DNA of 64,000 nt from positions 62,001 to 126,000 of the forward strand of contig NZ_BOPG01000056.1 in assembly GCF_016863635.1 (NCBI RefSeq). Reading direction: 5' to 3'. A program made the position numbers and the translations under genes. The notes under the pieces were generated by a model. The model was not told the origin of the DNA and ran no database searches. It saw nothing but the letters and a program-made list of their open reading frames with translations. Positions 23,749-32,035 of this stretch are shown here, one piece after another. Each line of letters begins with the position of its first letter. Within the stretch, counting starts at the first letter, position 1. Origin of the DNA: Virgisporangium aurantiacum (lineage in GTDB: Bacteria; Actinomycetota; Actinomycetes; Mycobacteriales; Micromonosporaceae).

Positions 23749-24525
23749 GTGTACGAAATTTTCGCGGGAGAGCCGGCGTCGGGAGTGCTGCTGCACGTGC
23801 CGCACTCGTCGACCCACGTGCCGGCGTCGGCGCGCGATCACATCCTGCTCGGCGACGCCGAACTGGCCGCCGAGCTCGGGCACATCACCGACGCGCACAC
23901 CGACCTCATCGCGGAGCTGGCGGCGGCCCGGGCCGACGTGCGGCCGCACCGGTTCGTCAACCGGCTCTCGCGGGTGGTCGTCGATCCCGAACGCTTTCCC
24001 GACGAGCGGGAGGAGATGGCCGCCGTCGGGATGGGCGCCGTCTACACGCGTACCACCCACGGCGAGGTGCTCCGGGCCGACGACGGGGACCACGAGGCCG
24101 ACCTCCTCGCGGCGTACTTCCACCCCTACGCGGCGGCCATGACGTCCACAGTGGACGATCGCCTCGCCGCCGCCGGAACCGTGACGCTCGTCGACGTGCA
24201 CTCGTACCCGAGCCGCGCCCTGCCGTACGAACTGCACCGGCACGGCGCGCGGCCGGCCGTCTGCCTCGGCACCGACCCGTTCCACACACCGCCCGAGCTG
24301 CTCGCCGCCGCCCGCGAAGCGTTTCCGGAGACGGCCGAGAACACCCCGTTCAGCGGCTGCTACGTTCCGCTCGAGCACTACCGCCGGGAGAGCCGCGTCG
24401 CCGCGATCATGATCGAGATCCGCCGGGACACCTACATGCGCGAACCCGGCGGCCCGCCCCACGACGGCCTCGACGCCGTCGTGGCCGCGTTGACGGACCT
24501 GATCAATCGTCTCGGGACTCGGTGA
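23749..24525 (+). CDS. N-formylglutamate amidohydrolase-like protein
   Basis: The 258-residue protein belongs to the FGase (HutG-type) family of zinc amidohydrolases. HVPHSSTHVP at residue 16 and VTLVDVHSYPSRALPYE in the middle contain the likely metal-binding His and Asp, and EIRRDTYMR is a conserved C-terminal strand. Classical members release glutamate from N-formylglutamate in histidine degradation, but no hut genes are nearby, so the substrate is uncertain. GTG follows CAGAAT by 7 bases, consistent with leaderless initiation. The 3' end overlaps the convergent kinase gene by 23 bp. Confidence 0.75.
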   Translation: MYEIFAGEPASGVLLHVPHSSTHVPASARDHILLGDAELAAELGHITDAHTDLIAELAAARADVRPHRFVNRLSRVVVDPERFPDEREEMAAVGMGAVYTRTTHGEVLRADDGDHEADLLAAYFHPYAAAMTSTVDDRLAAAGTVTLVDVHSYPSRALPYELHRHGARPAVCLGTDPFHTPPELLAAAREAFPETAENTPFSGCYVPLEHYRRESRVAAIMIEIRRDTYMREPGGPPHDGLDAVVAALTDLINRLGTR

Positions 24526-25918
24526 GCGGCAACCGCACCTGGAACCGCGTGTCACCGGGCGACGAGGTGACGCTGATGTCGCCGCGGTGCCGGTTGACCA
24601 CGATCCGGTAGGAGATGTCGAGCCCCAACCCGGTGCCCTCGCCGACGGGTTTCGTGGTGAAGAACGGCTCGAACACCCGCTGGAGCATGTCGGCCGGGAT
24701 GCCGGTGCCGGTGTCGCGCACCTCCACCAACAGGCAGTCGTTCTCGCGCGCGGTGCGGATGGTGAGCGTCCCCCCGTCTTTCATCGCGTGGACGGCGTTG
24801 TCGATGAGGTTGGTCCACACCTGGTTGAGCTCGGCCGGGTGGGCCGGAATCTTCGGCAGCGTGCGGTCGAAGTCCTTGACCACCGTGATGCCGTCACCGA
24901 TCTTGTGGTTCAGCATGATGAGCGTGCTCTTGAGGCCCTCGTGCACGTCGATCCACTGGTGCGAGGCGCGGTCCATCTGCGAGTACTGCTTGGCGGCGCC
25001 GACCAGCGACGACACCCGGGCGGTGGCGTCTTCGATGTCGGTCATCAGTTGCTCGGTCTCGAGCGCGTACGCGAGCCACTGCAACGACTTCTCCACCAGC
25101 AGCGGGTCGCCGACGGTCTCCCGGATCTCCTCCAGGCACTCGATGTCCATGCCGCCCTGGGCGAAGATCGGTGCGAGGTCCCACGCGTTGGAGACGCCCT
25201 GCTCGTCCATCCAGTCGGACAGCTCGTCCTCGCGGTCGCTGGCCTCGATCGCCGACAGCGACGGCGCCTTCGCGGCCCGCTCGATCACCGACTCCTGCAA
25301 CTGGGTCAGTGCCACCAGTTGCTCCTGGGTGACGCGGCCGTCGGCGAGCTTGCCGAGCTTCTGCCGCATGCCGGCGACCCGCTGGCGCAACGCGACCGTG
25401 GCCCGCCCCGCGGCGGCGGCCGGGTTGTTCAGCTCGTGCATCAGGCCCGCGGTGAGCGAGCCGAGCGCGCTGAGCCGCTCGCGCTGGCCGATCATCGCCT
25501 GCGAGTTGCGCATGCCGAACAGCAGGCCCTCGAGCAGGTGGATGGCCATCGGGAACCATTCCCGCACCATGTGGCCGAAGGCGTCGCCGGGCAGCACGAA
25601 GAACCGCGCGGGGGTGATCGCGCGCACGGTCATCGTGTAGACGCGGCCGTACTGGTCGTCGGCCAGGTAACCCTGGGTGGCGCCCATGTAGGAGCCGGCG
25701 TGGTCGGTCCGGTTCACCTCGACCTCGCCCTGGCCGACCCGCCGGCTCAGCGCGACCGTGCCGGAGAGCAGCACGAGGAACAGCTCGGCCGGCTCACCCT
25801 CGCGGAGCACGTCGCCGGCCGGGAACTCCTCGACCCGGCCCTGCTCCGAGAGCCACTGCAGCTTCTCGTCGGACAGCGATTCGAACAGGAAAAGCTGCCT
25901 CAGTTCATCGGGAGTCAT
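24503..25918 (-). CDS. cyclic-nucleotide-binding-domain sensor histidine kinase
   Basis: The 471-residue soluble kinase has an N-terminal cNMP-binding beta-roll (about 10-130) and a phosphoacceptor H161 in GLMHELNNPAAAA. A long helical insert (175-330) follows, then a HATPase_c domain with N-box VWTNLIDNAVHAM, G1 DTGTGIPADM and G2 GEGTGLGLDIS. There are no membrane helices. GGAGG lies 4 bases before the ATG, which overlaps the upstream gene as ATGA, so it is translated together with a response-regulator/flavoprotein fusion. The two form a two-component pair. The cNMP-like domain may sense a nucleotide or redox state; that is not resolved here. Confidence 0.85.
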   Translation of the reverse strand: MTPDELRQLFLFESLSDEKLQWLSEQGRVEEFPAGDVLREGEPAELFLVLLSGTVALSRRVGQGEVEVNRTDHAGSYMGATQGYLADDQYGRVYTMTVRAITPARFFVLPGDAFGHMVREWFPMAIHLLEGLLFGMRNSQAMIGQRERLSALGSLTAGLMHELNNPAAAAGRATVALRQRVAGMRQKLGKLADGRVTQEQLVALTQLQESVIERAAKAPSLSAIEASDREDELSDWMDEQGVSNAWDLAPIFAQGGMDIECLEEIRETVGDPLLVEKSLQWLAYALETEQLMTDIEDATARVSSLVGAAKQYSQMDRASHQWIDVHEGLKSTLIMLNHKIGDGITVVKDFDRTLPKIPAHPAELNQVWTNLIDNAVHAMKDGGTLTIRTARENDCLLVEVRDTGTGIPADMLQRVFEPFFTTKPVGEGTGLGLDISYRIVVNRHRGDISVTSSPGDTRFQVRLPLTESRDD

Positions 25919-27573
25919 TGTGCCTCCAGGTACCGGTGCACCAGCGTCACCGCCATCGCGCCCTCGCCGACGGCCGAGGCCACCCGCTTGACCGAATTCG
26001 ACCGTACGTCGCCCGCCGCGAAGATCCCGGGCACGCTGGTCTCCAGGTGGTACGGGTCGCGGTCGCGGTCCCAGCCGCTCGGCCGCTTCCCGTCGAGCAT
26101 CAGGTCGGGACCGGTGCAGACGAACCCGCGCGAGTCACGGGCGACGGCGTCGCCGAGCCAGTCGGTGCGCGGCTCGGCGCCGATGAACACGAACATGTAG
26201 CCGGCCTCGACCCGGTCGTGGGTGCCGTCGTTCGAGCAGCGCAGCGTCAGCGACTCCAGCCGCCCGTCGCCGTGCGCGCCGACCACCTCGGTGCAGGTGC
26301 GCACGCTGACGTTCTCGATCGCGCCGAGCTGCTGGATGAGGTAGTACGACATCGAGCGCTCCAGCGACTCGCCCCGGATCACGATCGTGACGCTGCGGGC
26401 GTACTGCGAGAAGAACACCGCCGCCTGCCCGGCCGAGTTGGCCCCGCCGACGATGTACACGTCGCTGTCCTTGCACGCGGCCCCTTCGGTGACCGTGGAG
26501 CCGTAGTAGACGCCGCGCCCGGTGAGGTCGGCGGCGCCCGGGCACTGCAACGGCCGGTACGACACACCCGTCGCGAGGATCACGGTGTGCGCGGAGATCT
26601 CACTGCCGTCGCCGAACCGCACGACCCGGGCCGAGCCCCGCGCCTCGATCGCGGTGACGTCGCGCGTGGTGAGCATCTCGGCGCCGAGCCGGCCGGCCTG
26701 CCGGCGCGCCCGCTCGGTGAGCTGCGAGCCCGACACGCCGTCGGGGAAGCCAAGGTAGTTCTCGATCCGCGAGCTCTGGCCGGCCTGGCCGCCGGTCGCC
26801 CGCCGTTCGAGCAGCACCGTGCGCAGGCCCTCCGACGCCCCGTACACGGCGGCGCCGAGGCCCGCCGGCCCGCCGCCGACGATCACGAGGTCGTAGAAGT
26901 CCTGGCTGGCCTCGGTCGAGAGGCCCACGGCCGCGGCCAGTTCCGCCTTGGACGGAGCGGCGAGGGGACGCCCATCAGCGGTGACGATCAACGGGACCGC
27001 TTCCCGGCCGACGCCCGCGGCGTCGAGCAGCCGCTGGCCCTCCGGGTCGTCGACGGTGAACCACCGGTACGGCACCAGGTTGGCGGCGAGGAAGTCGCGC
27101 AGTTTCCACGACGGCGCGCTCAGCCGGTGCCCGACCACCTTGATCTCCGACACCTCGCGGTCGGGGGCCGCCTTCCACGCCTCGACGAGCGCGTCGACCA
27201 CCGGGTACAGCTTCTCCTCCGGCGGGTCCCACGGCTTGAGCAGGTAGTGGTCGACGTCGACCACGTTGATGGCCTGGATCGCGGCGTCGGTGTCGGCGTA
27301 CGCGGTGAGCAGCGCCCGCCGGGCGTTCGGGAACAGGTCCATCGCCTGTTCGAGGAACTCGATGCCGCTCATCTGGGGCATGCGGTAGTCGGCGAGCAGC
27401 ACGGCCACCCGTCCGCCGCGCAGCTTGATCTCACGCAGGGCGGCCAGCCCCTCGTCGCCGGACGACGCCCGGACGATCTGGAACTGTTCGCCGTACTTGC
27501 GCCGAAGATCGCGGGCGACCGCCCGGGAAACGGCGGGATCGTCGTCGACGGTGAGCATCGCCGGACGGCTCAA
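25915..27573 (-). CDS. response regulator fused to thioredoxin-reductase-like flavoprotein
   Basis: The 552-residue protein has three parts. Residues 5-130 are a receiver domain with D62 in LLADYRMPQMSG and K113 in LLKPWDP. Residues 143-218 look like a glutaredoxin fold with SAPSWK where CPYC is expected and a cis-Pro in EAVPLIV. From 228 onward is a class II pyridine-nucleotide oxidoreductase with FAD motif IVGGGPAGLGAAVYG, NAD(P)H motif YIVGGANSAGQAAVF and the GIFAAGDVR signature. The CxxC of thioredoxin reductase is absent (VYYGSTVTEG), so it is unlikely to reduce thioredoxin. TTG at 27573 is preceded by GGAGGAGG. It is paired with the overlapping histidine kinase gene. Confidence 0.82.
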   Translation of the reverse strand: MSRPAMLTVDDDPAVSRAVARDLRRKYGEQFQIVRASSGDEGLAALREIKLRGGRVAVLLADYRMPQMSGIEFLEQAMDLFPNARRALLTAYADTDAAIQAINVVDVDHYLLKPWDPPEEKLYPVVDALVEAWKAAPDREVSEIKVVGHRLSAPSWKLRDFLAANLVPYRWFTVDDPEGQRLLDAAGVGREAVPLIVTADGRPLAAPSKAELAAAVGLSTEASQDFYDLVIVGGGPAGLGAAVYGASEGLRTVLLERRATGGQAGQSSRIENYLGFPDGVSGSQLTERARRQAGRLGAEMLTTRDVTAIEARGSARVVRFGDGSEISAHTVILATGVSYRPLQCPGAADLTGRGVYYGSTVTEGAACKDSDVYIVGGANSAGQAAVFFSQYARSVTIVIRGESLERSMSYYLIQQLGAIENVSVRTCTEVVGAHGDGRLESLTLRCSNDGTHDRVEAGYMFVFIGAEPRTDWLGDAVARDSRGFVCTGPDLMLDGKRPSGWDRDRDPYHLETSVPGIFAAGDVRSNSVKRVASAVGEGAMAVTLVHRYLEAQ

Positions 27574-27772
27574 AGGGGGGCCTCCTCCATGTGCAGGCAG
27601 GGCCAGTCTCCCCCGCTCCGGGTCGATCGACAACCGACCTCTGATGGGCTATTTGCTGTGATTTGCTGATAGACGGATGAATTACCCCGAAACTGCAACG
27701 AAGCCTCGCTCGTTGGGATTAGCTATTCCCGGGCGTTCGAAACGGGCGCACATTACGGGGAAGGGCAACAAA
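27574..27772. promoter_or_regulatory. 199-bp intergenic region with a 16-bp palindrome
   Basis: The region is relatively AT-rich and separates the divergent flavoprotein operon and secreted-protein gene. GGGATTAGCTATTCCC (27715-27730) pairs at 7 of 8 positions and may be an operator. GGGGAAGGG precedes the GTG at 27773. Promoter hexamers are not clear. Confidence 0.35.
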
Positions 27773-28033
27773 GTGAAGCGGAAGATCCTCCGGGCAGTCA
27801 GCGTCGCCGCCATCACGGGCGCCGGCCTGTTCGCTTTCAGCGCACCGGCCGCGGCGCACGGCGGCGGCTGGGGCGGCGGCGGCATGTACTCGGGCTTCAA
27901 CGCCGGGTTCTTCAACGGAAACCAGTACTCGTCGGTGTACCAGAGCCCGACCAGCATCTGCGGCAACTCGATCGCGATCTTCGGGTTCGCGTCGGCCGGC
28001 TGCCACGGCGGCGCCTACGCGATCAACTGGTAG
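27773..28033 (+). CDS. small secreted protein with CGN motif (chaplin-like), copy 1
   Basis: The 86-residue precursor has a signal peptide (MKRKILRAVSVAAITGAGLF, cleavage after APAAAH or nearby). The Gly/Trp/Phe-rich mature part includes VYQSPTSICGNSIAIFGF and a second Cys 14 residues after the first. The CGN-x-IAI pattern and Cys pair recall chaplin domains, the aerial-surface amyloids of streptomycetes, but the loop is shorter and sequence similarity is weak. GGGGAAGGG lies 7 bases before the GTG. A strong terminator separates it from a paralogue. Confidence 0.55.
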   Translation: MKRKILRAVSVAAITGAGLFAFSAPAAAHGGGWGGGGMYSGFNAGFFNGNQYSSVYQSPTSICGNSIAIFGFASAGCHGGAYAINW

Positions 28034-28054
28034 GACCGCACGGCCAAGCACGCT

Positions 28055-28101
28055 GGGCGCCCATCCCCGTCACCCGGGTGATGGGCGCCCGGTCCGTTTT
28101 T
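28055..28101 (+). terminator. intrinsic terminator after the first CGN protein
   Basis: Arms GGGCGCCCATC (28055-28065) and GATGGGCGCCC (28080-28090) form an 11-bp stem, followed within 6 bases by five T residues. Confidence 0.8.
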
Positions 28102-28127
28102 CAGCTCTCCCGGAAGGACCGCACATC

Positions 28128-28448
28128 ATGAAGCGACAGATTCTCCGGCTGTCAGGCGTCGCCGCGATCGCGGCCGGCGGGCTGCTGTTGGCTCCGGTCG
28201 GCATGGCGCAGGCCGACGCCAACGGCAACCGGTTCACCCACATCTACCAGCGTTCGACCGTGGTCTGCGGCAACGCGATCGCGATCCATGCGGTCGTGCT
28301 GACCCACTGCGACGGATCGGCCCGCACGCACGACGTCGACCTCGACGGCCTCGACGGCCTCTTCGACCTGGACCTCGACTTCACCGGCGACAACGTCGAC
28401 GACGACGCCGGCCAGTGGTTCCACATCGACTCCCGCACCTGGAGCTGA
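28128..28448 (+). CDS. small secreted protein with CGN motif, copy 2 with acidic tail
   Basis: The 106-residue precursor begins MKRQILRLSGVAAIAAGGLL, with signal cleavage near AQA. The mature part has IYQRSTVVCGNAIAIHAVVL and a second Cys, aligned with the first copy over the CGN-x-IAI block and the 14-residue Cys spacing. The C-terminal 40 residues are instead strongly acidic (LDGLDGLFDLDLDF) and could bind calcium or coat a surface; that is speculation. GGAAGGA lies 9 bases before the ATG. It is tandem to copy 1 but beyond a terminator, so it may have its own promoter. Confidence 0.55.
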   Translation: MKRQILRLSGVAAIAAGGLLLAPVGMAQADANGNRFTHIYQRSTVVCGNAIAIHAVVLTHCDGSARTHDVDLDGLDGLFDLDLDFTGDNVDDDAGQWFHIDSRTWS

Positions 28449-28503
28449 GACCCGCGCGAGTTGGCGGATGTCTCGAGGGTGCGCCGCGACGGAGCATCGG
28501 TCA

Positions 28504-28770
28504 GTGCCCCGCGTCAACCTTCACACGATGCGGTGCGAAGCCCTCTTCGCATCGTCGATACGCCGATCCGACCATCCCAGCCCGGAAAACGTACGGGAAG
28601 CGATCGAACACTCGCTCCGCGTACTCGGTGCCCGTGGCTGCGCCGCCTGGGTCGCACAGGCCTACGGCGACTTCCCGGAGGCCGCGGTCACGCGGATGCA
28701 CTGGGTGCAGAACCTCGTGGCCGAGGCCTTCGTCGAGAACGACCACTACTGGGAACCGCCGACCCGCTGA
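28504..28770 (+). CDS. small conserved actinobacterial protein, function unknown
   Basis: The 88-residue hydrophilic protein contains MRCEALFASSIRRSDHPS, then ARGCAAWVAQAYGDFPEAA and a C-terminal helix ending RMHWVQNLVAEAF. I remember near-identical motifs in short actinomycete hypothetical proteins, so it is a real family rather than a chance frame. No catalytic or DNA-binding motif is evident, and there is no signal peptide. GTG at 28504 has GGAG about 10 bases upstream; ATG at 28528 is an alternative start. Confidence 0.55.
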   Translation: MPRVNLHTMRCEALFASSIRRSDHPSPENVREAIEHSLRVLGARGCAAWVAQAYGDFPEAAVTRMHWVQNLVAEAFVENDHYWEPPTR

Positions 28771-28883
28771 TTCGCCGACCCACTGCATCGCCAGGCTGCC
28801 GGTGAAGGGAAGCGCCGGCCGGCCCGCCGGTGCCGGGAACCCCGCACGCCGCCGCGGTGTCCACCTCGTGGAGGTGGGCAACG

Positions 28884-29555
28884 ATGAGACTGATCCGCGC
28901 GGCGGCCGCTCTTCTGACGGTTCTCGGCGCCGGCATGGCCGGTGCGATCCTCGGCGCAGGGCCGGCCTACGCCGGTAACTGGGCGACCACGGTGCTCGAC
29001 CCGGTGCCCGACCGGTTCGAGCCGGGCCGGTCCTACACGATCGGGTTCTGGGTGCTGCAGCACGGTTCGCACCCGTACGAGGGCACCCTCGACCCGGTGG
29101 CGCTCCAGCTGGTGGTCCCGGGCGGCGCCACCACCACGTTCACGGGGATCGCGCTGCCCGAGCCGGCGCACTACGTCACCACGATCTACCTGCCGGCCGC
29201 GGGCGCCTACACGCTGGTCGGCCTGCAGGGCGACTTCCAGCCGTACCGGGTGGGCACGCTCGCCGCGCCCGGCGCCCTGATCGCGCTGCCGGTGCCGACG
29301 CCGATGGAGATGCCCGCGGACCAACTGCCGTGGAAAGAGATCCGCCCACCGACCATGCCGGTCGACGCCGACCGCAACCCGTTCGACGAGACGGCGACGA
29401 ACGCCCCCGCCGCGAGAACCACCGCCGCCGCACCCGAAACGACGCCAGCGGCGTCCGAAAGCAGGCGTCCGACCACGACGGTGCTGATCGCCCTCGCGGG
29501 CCTCGCGGTGGTCTTCGGCGTCCTCCTCTACCGCCGGCGCCGCCCTGCCCGGTGA
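28884..29555 (+). CDS. secreted Ig-like protein with C-terminal membrane anchor
   Basis: The 223-residue protein has a signal peptide (AAALLTVLGAGMAGAILGAG, cleavage near PAYA). A beta-rich domain of about 110 residues includes RFEPGRSYTIGFWVLQHGSHPYEG. An Ala/Thr/Pro-rich linker follows, then a membrane helix (TVLIALAGLAVVFGVLLY) and the basic stop RRRRPAR. It would be displayed on the outer membrane face with the Ig-like domain outward, possibly as a copper- or ligand-binding partner (FixH/CopC-like), though I see no metal motif. GGAGG lies 9 bases before the ATG. Confidence 0.6.
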   Translation: MRLIRAAAALLTVLGAGMAGAILGAGPAYAGNWATTVLDPVPDRFEPGRSYTIGFWVLQHGSHPYEGTLDPVALQLVVPGGATTTFTGIALPEPAHYVTTIYLPAAGAYTLVGLQGDFQPYRVGTLAAPGALIALPVPTPMEMPADQLPWKEIRPPTMPVDADRNPFDETATNAPAARTTAAAPETTPAASESRRPTTTVLIALAGLAVVFGVLLYRRRRPAR

Positions 29556-29676
29556 ACCGGCATCCCATGCCGACACCCTTCGGTAACGTATTGGCCATCT
29601 TCTATTGATCGTGGCGCCGGGCCGGATGACCATTGGTGTCCGGCTGTATTCCATGCGCACCATGGGAGGCGCCAAC

Positions 29677-31155
29677 ATGTCAGTCCAACTCGGAAAGACC
29701 CGTCCCCCGCTCGCGGTCGACGACCTGCCGCAACCGGAAGAGGTCTTCAAGGTCCCCCGCCTGGGATGGGTGCAGATCATCAAGTTCGCGATCGGGCCGA
29801 GCCTGATCGCCCTCGGCATCTCGATCGGCAGCGGCGAATGGCTGCTCGGCCCGCAGGCGGTGGGCCAGTACGGCTTCATCGGGGTCGGCTGGGTCATCAC
29901 CGTCTCGGCCGTCCTGCAGACGTTCTACAACGTGGAGATCGCCCGCAACGTCATGGCCACCGGTGAGGCGCCGGTGGTCGCGTGGGGACGCGTTCCACCC
30001 GGCGTCCTGCTCTGGGTGCCGCTGTCGGTGTTCGTCGTCATCTTCGCGTTCATCGCCGGTGGCTGGGCGGCCTCGGCCGGGCAGGGCGTGTACGCGCTCG
30101 TGCACGGCGAGGTGGCGCCCAGCGGCGCGGAGGAGCCCCGGATCTGGGCGATCGCGTTGCTGGTGCTGGTCTTCCTCATCACGGTGGCCGCGCGGCGCAT
30201 CAGCCGCTCGCTGGAACTGGCGAACTGGCTGATGGTCGGCACGATCCTCGTCGGCCTCGTGCTCATCGACCTGTTCGTGGTGCCGTTCTCCGTGTGGTGG
30301 GACGGCATCCGCGGCTTCGTCACCCCGGCGCTGCCGCCCGAGGGCATCACCGCGACCCAACTCGGCGGGCTCGCCGGGTTCACCGCGCTCGCGTCGGGCC
30401 TCAACTGGTACGTGATGGGCCACTACCGCGACAAGGGTTACGGCATGGGCTACCGCACCGGCTACATCTCCGGGATGCGGGGCGAACGGCCGGAACTGAA
30501 GGCGGTCGGGGTGACGTTCCCCGACGACCAGGCCAACACGTCGATGTGGAAGCGGTGGTACCGCCTGCTCCTGCTCGACCAGTGGGTGGTGTTCTTCATC
30601 GGGGCGATGCTCGGCATGCTGCTGCCGACGATCCTGATGGCGCACGCCGTCGAGGTCTCGGGCGAGAAGCCGACGCCCGCCACCGTGCCGACGTTCGTCG
30701 CCGGCGTGCTCGACGAGGAGTACGGGCGGCCGATGTTCTACATCGCGCTGATTCTCGGCGTGCTGATCCTCTTCAGCACGCAACTCGGCATCTTCGAGGG
30801 CATGGTGCGGGTGACCACCGACGCGGCACACGGCACCAGCCCGCGGTTGCGGAAACTCATCGAGGGTGACCCGCGCCGCTTCTACTACCCGTTCATGCTG
30901 TTCCTGATCGTCGTGATCGCCGTGGTGCTGCACCAGGCGCTACCGGTGAACCTCGTGCAGTGGTCGGCGAACATGTCGAACCTCGGCGCGCTCATCTACC
31001 CGTTCCTGTTGATGTACCTCAACAGCAGGCTGCCGAAGCCGGCCCGGCCGCGGCCGTGGCACTACGTCATCCTCGTTCTGAACGTGCTGTTCTTCGGCTT
31101 CTTCTTCGTCAACTTCGTCGCCGATCTCGTCGGCGACCCGCTCATCACTTTCTGA
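29677..31155 (+). CDS. Nramp-related membrane transporter with atypical metal-site motifs
   Basis: The 492-residue protein has about 11-12 membrane helices arranged like the LeuT-fold Nramp family. The first helix IGPSLIALGISIGSGEWLLG aligns with the Nramp segment that normally carries DPGN, but here reads GSGE. The sixth-helix region (GLNWYVMGHYRDKGY) lacks the usual MPH motif. The transported ion is therefore doubtful. ATG at 29677 has GGGAGG 8 bases upstream; earlier in-frame starts lack support. It is monocistronic and converges on a methyltransferase with a 3-base gap. Confidence 0.6.
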   Translation: MSVQLGKTRPPLAVDDLPQPEEVFKVPRLGWVQIIKFAIGPSLIALGISIGSGEWLLGPQAVGQYGFIGVGWVITVSAVLQTFYNVEIARNVMATGEAPVVAWGRVPPGVLLWVPLSVFVVIFAFIAGGWAASAGQGVYALVHGEVAPSGAEEPRIWAIALLVLVFLITVAARRISRSLELANWLMVGTILVGLVLIDLFVVPFSVWWDGIRGFVTPALPPEGITATQLGGLAGFTALASGLNWYVMGHYRDKGYGMGYRTGYISGMRGERPELKAVGVTFPDDQANTSMWKRWYRLLLLDQWVVFFIGAMLGMLLPTILMAHAVEVSGEKPTPATVPTFVAGVLDEEYGRPMFYIALILGVLILFSTQLGIFEGMVRVTTDAAHGTSPRLRKLIEGDPRRFYYPFMLFLIVVIAVVLHQALPVNLVQWSANMSNLGALIYPFLLMYLNSRLPKPARPRPWHYVILVLNVLFFGFFFVNFVADLVGDPLITF

Positions 31156-31158
31156 GCA

Positions 31159-31962
31159 TCATTTTTCGAGCACGCCGGTCTGAACCACCACCGTGACGTG
31201 TTCGACGAACCGGGTGCGCGGCGCCAACGCGGCGCGCACCCGGCCGGCGAAGTCGTTGCGCCGCACGGGATCCGCAACGTCCTTTGTGGACATCGCGGAG
31301 AACATGAGGCCGACGATCCCCTCGACGTCGAGATCGGCCTCGTACTCCACCCGCGTCTCGCCGGCCTCGTAACCGGCGTCGACCATCGCCGCGCGGTAGC
31401 CCGCCCGCGACTCCTCGTCGGTACCGCACGCCCACCCGACGTCCTTGCCCGTCCACTCCGCCAGCACCGCGCGCAGCGTGCGCGACCAGTCGCTCGCCTG
31501 CAACCACAACGGATCGCCGTTGGTGACGACGGCCACTCCCCCGCCGTCCCGGAGAAGAGCCCGCGCCGACGCGAACAGCGCACGGTGGTCCATCCAGTGG
31601 ATGGCGGTCGCGGCCGTGACGGCCGCGACCGCGCCGGGCCCGAGCAACGCGGCCAGCGTCGGCAGGTCACTGTCGAAACCCATCATCCAGGACGCGGTGC
31701 GCACGCCCCGCTCGCGCGCGGTCGCCGCCGCGAGGCGCAACATGTCGGGCTCCGGATCGACGCCGACCACCGCGCGGAGGCGCTCCGCCAACGGAAGCGT
31801 CAACTGGCCGGTGCCGCAGCCGAGATCGACCGCCACGTCGGTGCGGTCGAGCCCGAACGCCTCGGCCAACGCGTCGACGACGGGCGGCGGATAGCCGCGC
31901 CGGAACCGCGCGTAGTTCTCGGCGACCTCGCCGCTGAATCCCCTGCGAGCCGGTTCGGTCAT
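31159..31962 (-). CDS. class I SAM-dependent methyltransferase
   Basis: The 267-residue enzyme opens GFSGEVAENYARFRRGYPPP, typical of small-molecule methyltransferases related to trans-aconitate and ubiquinone-type enzymes. Motif I is DVAVDLGCGTGQLTLPLAER and the acidic loop is VVGVDPEPDMLRLA. TAATAIHWMDHRALFASAR is motif II. The substrate is unknown. The start is ambiguous: ATG at 31962 or 31974, neither with a ribosome-binding site. It is divergent from the beta-propeller protein gene. Confidence 0.75.
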   Translation of the reverse strand: MTEPARRGFSGEVAENYARFRRGYPPPVVDALAEAFGLDRTDVAVDLGCGTGQLTLPLAERLRAVVGVDPEPDMLRLAAATARERGVRTASWMMGFDSDLPTLAALLGPGAVAAVTAATAIHWMDHRALFASARALLRDGGGVAVVTNGDPLWLQASDWSRTLRAVLAEWTGKDVGWACGTDEESRAGYRAAMVDAGYEAGETRVEYEADLDVEGIVGLMFSAMSTKDVADPVRRNDFAGRVRAALAPRTRFVEHVTVVVQTGVLEK

Positions 31963-32035
31963 CGCACCATCCATCGCACCATCGTGTCGGCCGGATCCGT
32001 TGCGGGCCAGAGGTTGCGCCGTAAGCTGATTCTCC

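Noticed and set aside
25915..27573. Thioredoxin reductase (trxB)
   Set aside because: FAD and NAD(P)H motifs fit, but the redox CxxC is replaced and the protein is fused to a receiver domain, so the standard name would be misleading.
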